Shown piece by piece: positions 25,558 through 33,964 of a DNA stretch of 57,416 nucleotides; position 1 is the first letter of the stretch; every line of letters begins with the position of its first letter. Under the pieces are notes generated by a model that saw only the letters and a program-made list of their open reading frames with translations, was not told the DNA's origin and ran no database searches. Source of the DNA: Verrucomicrobiota bacterium (GTDB lineage: Bacteria > Verrucomicrobiota > Verrucomicrobiia > Chthoniobacterales > UBA10450); contig QHPX01000082.1 of assembly GCA_003219195.1 (NCBI GenBank), forward strand, positions 30,340-87,755, given 5' to 3'. The translations under genes and the position numbers were made by a program.

Positions 25558-26150
25558 GATCCGATTACAGATTGGTCCGAGCCGGACCGGCATCGATTGC
25601 GGATTGCAGATAGAAAAAGGACTTCGGTAGTGCCGTATGTTTTTCCGCGGACAAGACGCCAAAACTTTGTCCTTGGGAGATTTTCGTCCGGCCGTTTCTC
25701 TAGAACTAAAATGCCGCCGGGTTCGAGCAGCTGCGGCAATTTTTCATTGGCCAGAAGTTTTTCCGTGAAGCGCTCGTCGGATTTTGTTTTTTCGTAGGGC
25801 GGGTCGGCGAAAATGATTCCGAATGTTTCGGTCAGAGGCGAACGCCGCAGGAATTCAAAAACTTCCTGCGGACGAACACGGCCTTGCAGATTCGTTTTCT
25901 CAAGATTTTTCTCGATGGCCGCAATCGATTGTCGATCTCCGTCGACAAAAAGCGCAGCGGCGGCGCCGCGGCTGAGCGCTTCGATCCCGAGGGCGCCGCT
26001 TCCAGCGAAAAGATCGAGAATTTTCTCGCCGATGATTTTGTCCGCCAAACTGGAGAAGATGGCGGCCTTGACGCGATCCATCGTCGGGCGCACGCCGTGT
26101 TTCGGCACGTCGAGTTGGATTCCACTTGCGGAACCCGCGATGACTCTCAT
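25554..26150 (-). CDS. rsmD: 16S rRNA (guanine-N2)-methyltransferase RsmD
   Basis: The 198-residue protein starts MRVIAGSASG, typical of RsmD. It has SAM-binding motif I LDLFAGSGALGIEALSRG, the acidic FVDG, and motif IV DPPY for base flipping. It methylates G966 of 16S rRNA in the 30S subunit. The start overlaps the upstream AsmA-like stop by ATGA and the stop overlaps waaA by GTGA. The C-terminal 20 residues (RNRCRSGSDQSVIGS) look like a loose extension. Confidence 0.9.
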   Translation of the reverse strand: MRVIAGSASGIQLDVPKHGVRPTMDRVKAAIFSSLADKIIGEKILDLFAGSGALGIEALSRGAAAALFVDGDRQSIAAIEKNLEKTNLQGRVRPQEVFEFLRRSPLTETFGIIFADPPYEKTKSDERFTEKLLANEKLPQLLEPGGILVLEKRPDENLPRTKFWRLVRGKTYGTTEVLFLSAIRNRCRSGSDQSVIGS

Positions 26151-27626
26151 GGCGGAGAGGGCGTTGCAACCACAGCGGGCAATATCGGATCGATTGTTGC
26201 CGCGGGCGTGGACGTAGGAGTTGCCTGTTCCGGTTGTTTCGCCGTGGCGTCGGCCGGCTTTTTGTTCTTGGAACGCTCTGATTTTTTGCCACCAAAAAAG
26301 CCGCTGACGAAATCCTTGAGATCGCGCCCCACCATCCTTTCCATCAAGTTCGACTTTGGATGGTCAAGGGTTCCCGCCACTTGAAAATCAACCGCGGAAT
26401 ATCCCGCTTCACTGATCGGTCGGAAATTCTCACGGATGGGCTTGAAAAGCTGGGCGCGAATTTTTTCATTGATGGCAAGTTGGGAGTCGAGCCGCAACTT
26501 TCCGCTAAACGTCACCGTGCCGGCGGCGGAGAGTCGAATGTTTGGTGAACGCAAGGTGAGTTCATCAATGGTTACCAACCCTGGACTGATGTGATACTTT
26601 GCCTGCGCTTGCTCGAGATGCAGCTGAGTGAGCTCCTCAATCTGTAAAATCTGGCCGAGCGCAACCAGCAGACTGTATTGCTGGAGTTGCCCATCGCGCA
26701 GGAAAATCTGGCCAGCGCCGGTGAGCGCATTGGCATCGTCGGTTTTTCCCGCGGCTTCGAAGCTTCCTTCGAGTTTACCCTGCACCATGCCTTTGGGGCC
26801 GCCGGCTTCGGCCCATCCTGAAATGGCCACTGATGTCGCCGCTGCCCAAATGCGCCGAGATTTTCGCAAGGTCCAATTCTTTTGGATCATAACGAAGAGG
26901 CGATTGCAATCTCTCGAGGAAAAACCGATCGCGCAGTGATACTTTCGCGACTTTTGCGTTGCCGCGAAGAGCCTGGGCGCTATCCAAGCTTGAATGAAAA
27001 TCGACCCCTTCGAAAACCGCAATTACGTTCCCAGATCGGTCAAGGAATCTGAAACTGCCTTGTGTGACATTGACGCGTCGAACCTCCGGAACAAAACCGA
27101 TGTTCGTTTTGTCAGCCTTGAAGTTTGTGTTCGCAATGTTCGGTGTCGGTGCAAGCGGCATTGGGGCTATAGTTGCCGCCGACGATTCGGAAACCGCCGC
27201 ACTTTCGACCGGCAGCGAAGCTGAATGTTTTTCGTCTCGCGAACCGGGCAATCTCCATTTCCCGTCTGCGTTTTGTGGCCAGACCACGTCTGGAGAAAGC
27301 AGCGACACCTCTTTGATCACCAGCTGCTTCGAGAAGAGGGAAAGCAAACGGAGATGAAGATGAAAACTTTTTGCTTCCAAAAAGTTGCTCGAACTTGCGG
27401 TCGAGATTTGCGGAACGGTGATGCCGGTCAACGTCAATCCGCCCCACGGGGTGACACTAATGCGCCGGATATGGAGCGCGGTGCCGATCCGTTGGCTGAG
27501 TTCCTGCTGAATCCTTGCTTGAGCCCCTTGCGATTGCACATACAAGTTCAGGCCAATCAAGGTAATCGTAACGAGCGCAAAAAGTGCCCAAATAATGAAT
27601 AACGCAATTCGGCGGAAGTTCCCCAC
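26147..27626 (-). pseudogene. AsmA-like membrane-anchored protein, interrupted by a frameshift
   Basis: The first half (27626 to about 26820) starts with one membrane helix (LFIIWALFALVTITLIGLNL) and continues through an AsmA-type beta-rich domain to LGSGDISGHF. From there the frame changes near 26815 and the protein continues as AGGPKGMVQGKLEGSFEAAG with a typical AsmA C-terminal region (GQIFLRDGQLQQYSLLV, LDSQLAINEKIR) and a Pro, Ala and Thr-rich tail. Some codons appear lost at the junction, so this is a deletion rather than a single-base error. AsmA proteins shuttle phospholipid in the envelope. The 3' part still overlaps rsmD by ATGA. A sequencing error is possible. Confidence 0.75.
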
Positions 27627-27690
27627 GCCGAGACGTTACGCAGACCAAGTTTGAAGAAAAGATCAAAGCCCAAGTTTAAGTTCTCGGTTC

Positions 27691-28563
27691 ATGAATAACA
27701 CCGTCGTCATTCTCAATCCTGCTGCCCATGGCGAGAAAGCGAGCCGCTGGCGCGCGTGTGTGGAATCGCTGGCGCGCGATTCCATAGTATGCGCCACGGC
27801 GCAACCCGGCGAAGCGGAAGCATTCGCCCGTCACGCCGCGAGCGAAGGTTTCGAAAAAATCGTGGCGGCGGGCGGCGACGGCACAATCAATGAAGTGGTA
27901 AATGGCCTTGCCGGCAGTGCCGCCATGCTCGGCCTGCTGCCGATCGGCACGGTCAATGTTTTCGCGACCGAGCTCGGTTTGCCCTTGCACAATCTCCAAT
28001 CGTGTTGGGACATCATTCAAGAAGGACATACACGCCTTGTCGATCTTCCGAGCGCAAACGGAAAGCATTTTGTCCAGCTCGCCGGCGTCGGACTCGATGC
28101 CCAGGTCGTCAAAGAGACCAGCGGCGCTTTCAAACGCAATTTCGGTCCGCTGAGTTACCTCATCTCCGCCGCGCAAATCGCTACCCGCCGGCCGCCACGA
28201 CTGTTCATCGAATCGGAGAACACAGCGATTGAAGAAGGATCTTTTGTTCTTGTCGGAAACGGTCGCCACTATGGCGGACCATTTCCTTTTTTTAAACATG
28301 CCGTCATCGATGATGGTTTACTGGATGTGGTGGCCTTCAAGCGACTTGGCTATCTGGAGATCATTAAATATCTGCAGGATGTTTTTTTTAGTTCGGAAAT
28401 TCGTCTGCCGGAGGTGGAATATTTTCAAACGCGGCGATTGCGGATAACGAGCGATCAGGACGTGCCGGTCGAACTAGACGGCGAACTAGTCGGCAATTGC
28501 CCGGTAGAGTTTCAAATACGCGAGAAAAAGCTGCGCGTTCTCGCGCCTGCGCCATCGCAATAG
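27691..28563 (+). CDS. diacylglycerol kinase family lipid kinase
   Basis: The 290-residue protein has the DAGK catalytic domain: NPAAHGEKASRW at the N-terminus, GGDGTINEVVNG for ATP, and LLPIGTVNVFATELGL. The beta-rich C-terminal half ends in VPVELDGELVGNCPVEFQI. The family includes YegS, DgkB and eukaryotic sphingosine and ceramide kinases, so the lipid substrate cannot be told. Diacylglycerol recycling is the default. It is divergent from the AsmA-like gene with a gap of 64 bases. Whether it serves the sphingolipid-type locus 11 kb away is speculative. Confidence 0.85.
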   Translation: MNNTVVILNPAAHGEKASRWRACVESLARDSIVCATAQPGEAEAFARHAASEGFEKIVAAGGDGTINEVVNGLAGSAAMLGLLPIGTVNVFATELGLPLHNLQSCWDIIQEGHTRLVDLPSANGKHFVQLAGVGLDAQVVKETSGAFKRNFGPLSYLISAAQIATRRPPRLFIESENTAIEEGSFVLVGNGRHYGGPFPFFKHAVIDDGLLDVVAFKRLGYLEIIKYLQDVFFSSEIRLPEVEYFQTRRLRITSDQDVPVELDGELVGNCPVEFQIREKKLRVLAPAPSQ

Positions 28564-28654
28564 CCGGTTCGCGCGAAGGGCTTTTCTGCTCTCATCCCGT
28601 CTCGGCGCGGAATTGAGAATCGACAATCTGATTACGTTGCGATACTCTCGCAAA

Positions 28655-29494
28655 ATGCGTCTGTCTGGCCGGAAATCTTCGCCCTACACGCGGCGTTGGA
28701 CGCAGCGCCAGTGCTTCGTCTTGTTGATCTTGATCAGCGCGAACGTGGCGGTGTTTGTCGCGCAACTTTGTGTCGAACTTTATCAACCGGGTTTCGTGCG
28801 CGATTATCTTGGCTTGAGCGATCGCGGCGTCCGCGACGCTTATGCCTGGCAGTTTGTCACCGCGATGTTTTTACACGACGGCCCGTGGCATTTGCTCGGA
28901 AACATGCTCGTCCTGTATTTTCTCGGACGCGATCTTGAATCGATTCTCGGACAGCGACATTTTCTTTACCTTTATCTCGCTGGCGCGGTCGGAGGCGAAC
29001 TTGGCCATCTTTTTCTTATGCCGTCCGATTCGGTTTTGCTGGCGGCCTCTGGCGGCGTTGCGGCCGTCCTCGTCGCGTATGCGACGATCCTGCCGGAGCT
29101 GGAGTTGACGACGCGAATTTTCTTGGTCGTTCCGCTGCGTTTAAAGGCGAAGCATCTTGCCTATGGCGCGACCGCGCTCGCAATCGTGTTGCTTTGTATC
29201 GACCGCACCCGCACCGTCAGCCACAGTGCATATCTTGGGGGTTGCGCGGCGGGCTGGCTCTACGCGCATCTGCTGGGCTTTGGGCGAACGTCGTTTCTCC
29301 AGCGTCACTTGCAGCAACGGCGGGCGGCGGCCGCACGGTATGAGCGATTGAGCATCGACGAGCTGATGAACGAAGAAATCGATCCCTTACTCGAAAAGAT
29401 TTCGATCTACGGTCTCGTCAGTTTGACGAGAAAAGAACGACGCAGCCTCTGTAAAGCTCGCGAGACAATTCTGCAGAAAACGCAAGCGCACTAA
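28655..29494 (+). CDS. rhomboid-family membrane protein, catalytic His replaced
   Basis: From the ATG at 28655 the protein has about 279 residues, with six helices and a basic N-terminus. Rhomboid marks are clear: WQFVTAMFLHDGPWHLLGNM (first-loop signature with the His and Asn of the oxyanion hole), and AASGGV with nucleophile Ser132. In helix 6 the usual A-H-L-G-G is SAYLGGCAAG, so Tyr193 occupies the place of the catalytic His; a His sits three residues earlier (His190). It may be an inactive relative or use His190. An earlier TTG start at 28613 is possible. The C-terminal 70 residues form a helical cytoplasmic tail. Confidence 0.8.
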   Translation: MRLSGRKSSPYTRRWTQRQCFVLLILISANVAVFVAQLCVELYQPGFVRDYLGLSDRGVRDAYAWQFVTAMFLHDGPWHLLGNMLVLYFLGRDLESILGQRHFLYLYLAGAVGGELGHLFLMPSDSVLLAASGGVAAVLVAYATILPELELTTRIFLVVPLRLKAKHLAYGATALAIVLLCIDRTRTVSHSAYLGGCAAGWLYAHLLGFGRTSFLQRHLQQRRAAAARYERLSIDELMNEEIDPLLEKISIYGLVSLTRKERRSLCKARETILQKTQAH

Positions 29495-29568
29495 AAACTA
29501 CGTCGTTAAAGACGCTATAATTGTGCCGGTTCTCGTTAAACGTAAGAACCTCCGTACCAAATCAAAAA

Positions 29569-30108
29569 ATGAAACTTAATTTATTCTTTATTATCCCATC
29601 ACTAGCCATCCTCGCTTCGGCAGCAACTAGTGATGATACCGAAGGCGGTTGGAATAACGCTCACTGGGGAATGACGGCGCAGCAAATTCGAGAGACTTAC
29701 CCCTCGTCGCAGATGCTCTCCACGCCAGAGACTTATCAGTTCGGAGGAGGCCGTTACATCTGCTCACTTGTTCTGCCAAATGTACCTATTGCCGATGAGA
29801 CCTTCAACGTCCATTTTCTCATGGATCGGACAAGCAGTTTGGCTGCTGTTCAAATTCAGAGAGACTTTCCCATCACCGCGAAGGGCAAGAGTGTATTTAA
29901 TACCATCAGAGATATGCTCACTCAGAAATATGGCGCTGCGGTTTCAGATGACGACGCATCCAACAGCAGTTTTGCTCCCGGCAGTCGGACCGTTAAGTGG
30001 CAATGTACCAACATGCAGATTATCTTGCGGTACTTGATTACCCCTCGGAGCGGAGAGTGCAGGATTTCCATTGCGTATCAGAAGCCGCAAAGTACAGAAA
30101 ACCTCTGA
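29569..30108 (+). CDS. secreted hypothetical protein
   Basis: The ATG at 29569 gives a signal peptide (MKLNLFFIIPSLAILASAA) and about 160 mature residues. They contain GWNNAHWGMTAQQIRETYP, a pattern seen in small exported proteins that begin with W-G-M-s-x2-E/Q, and KSVFNTIRDMLTQKYGAAV. There is one pair of Cys residues. No domain of known function is recognised. A TATAAT-like box lies at 29516-29521 but no good -35 box accompanies it. Confidence 0.65.
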   Translation: MKLNLFFIIPSLAILASAATSDDTEGGWNNAHWGMTAQQIRETYPSSQMLSTPETYQFGGGRYICSLVLPNVPIADETFNVHFLMDRTSSLAAVQIQRDFPITAKGKSVFNTIRDMLTQKYGAAVSDDDASNSSFAPGSRTVKWQCTNMQIILRYLITPRSGECRISIAYQKPQSTENL

Positions 30109-30168
30109 CACGATATGTCCACGATGTGACAAGCCGCCGCCTAACCAGGCGACGGAGTTCCCTTACAA

Positions 30169-30330
30169 ATGAGCGATACAATTCTAGCGGCGGTAGTCGG
30201 TGGATTTTCTGGTGCCATTGTCTCGGCGATAGGTACTTTTGTTCTCCAACGACACTTGCTGAACAGGCAAGAACGATTTCAGCGAGAGCAAGCTGACAAA
30301 GAACATGATTTTCAAGAGAAGCTGCTTTGA
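30169..30330 (+). CDS. 53-residue small membrane protein, possibly cut by an in-frame stop
   Basis: ATG at 30169 starts a peptide with one helix (ILAAVVGGFSGAIVSAIGTF) followed by an Arg, Gln and Glu-rich amphipathic stretch (RQERFQREQADKEHDFQEK). The TGA at 30328-30330 is directly followed, in the same frame, by ATG and 30 more residues of similar charged helix (MQHRHEEDMARERRNYEKTG) up to 30423. One 84-residue protein with a nonsense mutation is therefore likely. No family is recognised. Confidence 0.5.
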   Translation: MSDTILAAVVGGFSGAIVSAIGTFVLQRHLLNRQERFQREQADKEHDFQEKLL

Positions 30331-30643
30331 ATGCAGCATCGGCATGAGGAAGATATGGCGCGCGAGCGCCGGAACTATGAAAAGACCGGCATCGCTTCAA
30401 TGCACAAGGTGGGCGGAGGATAGCCGCGTGCTGAAGCCGACGAACCGGCTAACCAAGCGACGCAGCTTCGAATGCATTCGCGAGTGAACTGACGGCTACT
30501 CGGGTTATAACTAGGCCTACTCTCCTGTGAAGGGTGTCAAATGTCGCAGCGGACGCTCGTGAATAATCAGGTCATTGGGTTAAAATTCTTCCAGGTCTGC
30601 CGTTTCCGGTAACACGATTAACACAAACATCGACAACTAGTCT
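30331..30643 (+). other. intergenic stretch before glnE
   Basis: The first 93 bases continue the previous reading frame after its TGA. The rest has no gene. It holds a box CTAACCAAGCGACGCAG (30449-30465) that matches 15 of 17 bases of CTAACCAGGCGACGGAG at 30141-30157. Confidence 0.4.
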
Positions 30644-33421
30644 TTGGACAAAATCAGCGGCATGTTCCGCGTAATGGATCGTAGTGATCGCTGGATTCAG
30701 GAAAAAGCGGCCGCTTCCTTAGACCCGGCGCAAGTAGAAACCGCCCTCTGCCGGCTTAGCGAAACCTGGCCGCTAACCGCGCCGCCGATTGTCGAGCTAA
30801 TCGAACAATTTTCACTGGGCGAAGCCGCCCTGCTTCATCTTCTTGCCCTCTCGAGCATTTGCGCGACGAGATTGATGCGGCAGCCCGAGATCCTCATCTG
30901 GCTCGGACAGCCCGAAGTCTGTCTGGCGGCGCGCGGTTACCCGCAAATGGCCGGCGATTTGCGCACGCTCGCCGGCGATTCACTCGCCTCTGAAAATTTC
31001 CGAGCTTTGCGTCTGTGGAAAAGTCGCGAGATGGTGCGGATCGCTCTTCGCGAACTCGCAAATGTCGCACCGCTCGAGGAAACAACGGGCGAGCTTTCGC
31101 AGATCGCCGAGATTTGCATCCGCCGCGTCTTCGAACATTGGAACGCGGAATTCCGGCAGCGTCACGGTTCTCCCAACACCGAATTTACTATTCTCGCTCT
31201 CGGTAAACTCGGCGGGGCCGAGCTCAACCACAGTTCCGATGTCGATCTTATTTTTCTTTACGGCGAGGAGGGCCAACTCTCGCCGCGCTTTTCGTATCAC
31301 GAGTTCTTCAATCGCCTGGCCGAAAAATTTCTCGAGGCTTTTTCGGCCCCTGACCCGCAAGGTTCACTTTTTCGTGTCGATGTTCGGCTGCGCCCCGAAG
31401 GTTCCGCCGGCCCGTTGGCGCGATCGCTTGAAAGCATGGAGCATTATTATGGCGGTTTCGGGGAAACCTGGGAGCGCCTGGCGTTGATCAAGGCTCGCGG
31501 GGTCGGCGGCAGTCGTGAGCTCGCTTACGAATTCTTGCGGCAACATCAACCTTTCATTTACCCGAAAAGTCCCACACCCGATCTGCTCGAAGAGATCGCC
31601 AACATCAAACGACGGATCGAACGCGATGTTGTCGGACAGGAGAATCTGGGACGCGACGTCAAACTCGGTCGCGGCGGGATTCGCGAAATCGAGTTCGTTG
31701 TGCAGACGCTGCAATTTATTCACGGGGCGCGGCACACGTTCCTGCAGGAGCCGAGCACATTGAAGGCGCTCCGGGGTCTTGCCCAACTCGAACTGATTCC
31801 GCCCAATGAAATTGTCGCTCTTGACCGCGCGTATCGCTTCCTGCGCCGCACCGAGCACCGTTTGCAGATCGAAGCCGAGCAGCAAACCCACACCATTCCC
31901 GCGACGCCGGAACACTTGCGACGACTCGCACTGAGTCTCGGATTCGGCTCGAGAGAGGAATTCACATCTGCGCTCGAGCGGGAAATGCTCACCGTGCGCG
32001 CGGTTTTTCGCCGTCTCATCGCCGAAGCATTGCCGGACAAGAAAGGTGAGCCGGTCGATTCCGGGATCTTTGCCAACCAATCAGACGCCGGGAAGGCTCT
32101 GACCGGACTGGGTCAAGGGCCGAGCGGCGCGCACGTTTCTCCCCGGACCCGGCAGGCCTTCCGCAAGCTGCGGCCTCTCCTCCTCGCTCAACTCGCAAAG
32201 ACGGCCGACCCGGACGCGACCCTCAATCAATTTGCTCGATTCGTCGAAGCTTACGGACTGCGCAGTGTGCTTTTTGAGTTGCTGGTGACAAATCCGAAAC
32301 TGCTTGAACTGCTCGCCAAAACTTTTGATGCAAGCCGATTCGCGAGCGACTTGCTCGTGCGCCACGCACAACTCCTGGAGGACATCACCCGCGACGAAAA
32401 ACTCGACTGTTCCATCGAGATGGCCGGTCACCTCGAACAACTCAGGTCGCTCGGAAAAAAACGGACGGCCCTCGACAGACTACGCGCTTATCGTCAGGCC
32501 CAACTGTTCCGAATCCTTTTACGCGACGTTCTCGGTTTGGCCGATTTCGCGACAATGTGCCGGGAGCAATCGACACTGGCAGAAGCCTGTCTGGTTTGCG
32601 TGAATGAAATTCTCGGCGGCGACGAGCTGACTATTATCGCGATGGGAAAATTTGGCGGACGCGAAATCACTTACGGGGCCGACCTCGACGTTCTCTTTGT
32701 CGGACATGAAAGTCGCGACGCAGAAAAACTTTTGTCGGTGATGGCGCAACCAAGCGCGGAAGGAAATCTTTCGCGCGTTGACGCCCGGCTGCGACCGGAA
32801 GGAGAAAAGGGGCCTCTCGTTTGTTCGCTTGAGACTTACCAGCGCTATTATGCCGAGCGAGCGCAGCCGTGGGAGCTGCAAGCGTTGACCCGCTCTCGTC
32901 CTGTCACCGGCCCGCTGGCGAAGGAGTTTATGGCGATCGCCAAAAACGCCTGGCACAAGGCCGGCCAACATGTCGATCTTTACACGAAGATCGACAACAT
33001 GCTCGAGCGAATCCGGCGCGAGCGGAGCAGTGGAGGCGAGTTTCTCGATTTCAAAACAGGCAGCGGTGGAATTATTGAAGCCGAATTTCTGGTTCAGGCG
33101 CTACAGATGCGAAACGCGATTTGGGAGCCGAACTGGACAGGCGCGGTCGATCATTTGCGCGAGGTCGGTCACTTCGCCGAGTCAGAGGCTCGCGCCTTGA
33201 AAGGCGCTTATGAATTTCTCCGCGGCTGTGAATCTGTTTTGCGACGTTACGAGAACAAAAGTGTTTCCGCCTTGCCGACCGATCTAAAGGAGCAGCGAAA
33301 ACTCGCAAAACGGCTTGGTCACAGCGATGCGAATGCCTTCACGAAACAATATGCCGATCTACGGGAAACGATGCACGCGCTTTATCAGCGGCACATCACG
33401 AAAACGTTGGCTAGCTCCTAG
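30644..33421 (+). CDS. glnE: glutamine synthetase adenylyltransferase/deadenylase
   Basis: The 925-residue protein has two nucleotidyltransferase domains: LGKLGGAELNHSSDVDLIFL in the N-terminal half (deadenylylase) and MGKFGGREITYGADLDVLFV in the C-terminal half (adenylylase), each with G-G-x-D-x-D. Each is followed by an all-helical domain with LRPEG and VRARG-like motifs (DVRLRPEG, DARLRPEG). It switches glutamine synthetase off and on according to nitrogen status. The start is a TTG at 30644 or an ATG at 30662. The 3' end overlaps the convergent DUF4112 gene by 11 bases. Confidence 0.95.
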   Translation: MDKISGMFRVMDRSDRWIQEKAAASLDPAQVETALCRLSETWPLTAPPIVELIEQFSLGEAALLHLLALSSICATRLMRQPEILIWLGQPEVCLAARGYPQMAGDLRTLAGDSLASENFRALRLWKSREMVRIALRELANVAPLEETTGELSQIAEICIRRVFEHWNAEFRQRHGSPNTEFTILALGKLGGAELNHSSDVDLIFLYGEEGQLSPRFSYHEFFNRLAEKFLEAFSAPDPQGSLFRVDVRLRPEGSAGPLARSLESMEHYYGGFGETWERLALIKARGVGGSRELAYEFLRQHQPFIYPKSPTPDLLEEIANIKRRIERDVVGQENLGRDVKLGRGGIREIEFVVQTLQFIHGARHTFLQEPSTLKALRGLAQLELIPPNEIVALDRAYRFLRRTEHRLQIEAEQQTHTIPATPEHLRRLALSLGFGSREEFTSALEREMLTVRAVFRRLIAEALPDKKGEPVDSGIFANQSDAGKALTGLGQGPSGAHVSPRTRQAFRKLRPLLLAQLAKTADPDATLNQFARFVEAYGLRSVLFELLVTNPKLLELLAKTFDASRFASDLLVRHAQLLEDITRDEKLDCSIEMAGHLEQLRSLGKKRTALDRLRAYRQAQLFRILLRDVLGLADFATMCREQSTLAEACLVCVNEILGGDELTIIAMGKFGGREITYGADLDVLFVGHESRDAEKLLSVMAQPSAEGNLSRVDARLRPEGEKGPLVCSLETYQRYYAERAQPWELQALTRSRPVTGPLAKEFMAIAKNAWHKAGQHVDLYTKIDNMLERIRRERSSGGEFLDFKTGSGGIIEAEFLVQALQMRNAIWEPNWTGAVDHLREVGHFAESEARALKGAYEFLRGCESVLRRYENKSVSALPTDLKEQRKLAKRLGHSDANAFTKQYADLRETMHALYQRHITKTLASS

Positions 33422-33935
33422 CGAGAAAATTTGCGATTGCATGGAGAACGAGAAAAGTCGCGATCAGTCCGGCGAAAACGATTACGAAAACCAAACCAAG
33501 AACCGCGCCGATAAAAATCCAATCGCTTTTGCGCGATCGATTCGGACGCTCGATGTGCCGCTGGAGCAGATCGTAATTGCGTTTGTTCGCTCTGAACCAG
33601 AAGGCGAAAACGGAGCCGAGCACCGGCACGACGCCGATCAATTCATTGGTCAAAATATTCAGCGCCATGCGCGCGAGCAGGATCTTGGGTAAGCCGCGCG
33701 AAACTGCGTAAATCAAAACGGAGACGGAGATAAACGCGGCACTGACATCACCGAGCACCGGCACGAAATCGATCAACGGGTTAAGACCAAAGCGAAACTT
33801 GGTTCCGGGCACGCGCAGCAGGCCGTCCATGATAATGGCGACCCATTTGAAGAGCGGCTCGAGCGACGCTCGTCGTTGTTTTTGCTCGGGCGGGAGAACT
33901 TCCCACTCGACTTCGCATGCGTCCGGCGGCTTCAG
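33411..33935 (-). CDS. DUF4112 membrane protein
   Basis: The core GTKFRFGLNPLIDFVPVLGD with SRGLPKILLARMALNILTNELIGVVPVLGSVF is characteristic of DUF4112 proteins, which have two to three membrane segments and no known function. The first ATG (33830) would omit the conserved helix SLEPLFKWVAIIMDGLLRVP. A CTG at 33935 preserves it; no ATG, GTG or TTG is available in frame, so the start is uncertain. The gene follows rho closely on the same strand. Confidence 0.75.
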   Translation of the reverse strand: MKPPDACEVEWEVLPPEQKQRRASLEPLFKWVAIIMDGLLRVPGTKFRFGLNPLIDFVPVLGDVSAAFISVSVLIYAVSRGLPKILLARMALNILTNELIGVVPVLGSVFAFWFRANKRNYDLLQRHIERPNRSRKSDWIFIGAVLGLVFVIVFAGLIATFLVLHAIANFLARS

Positions 33936-33964
33936 TTTAGATCGACAATCGCAAGCGCGATTGT

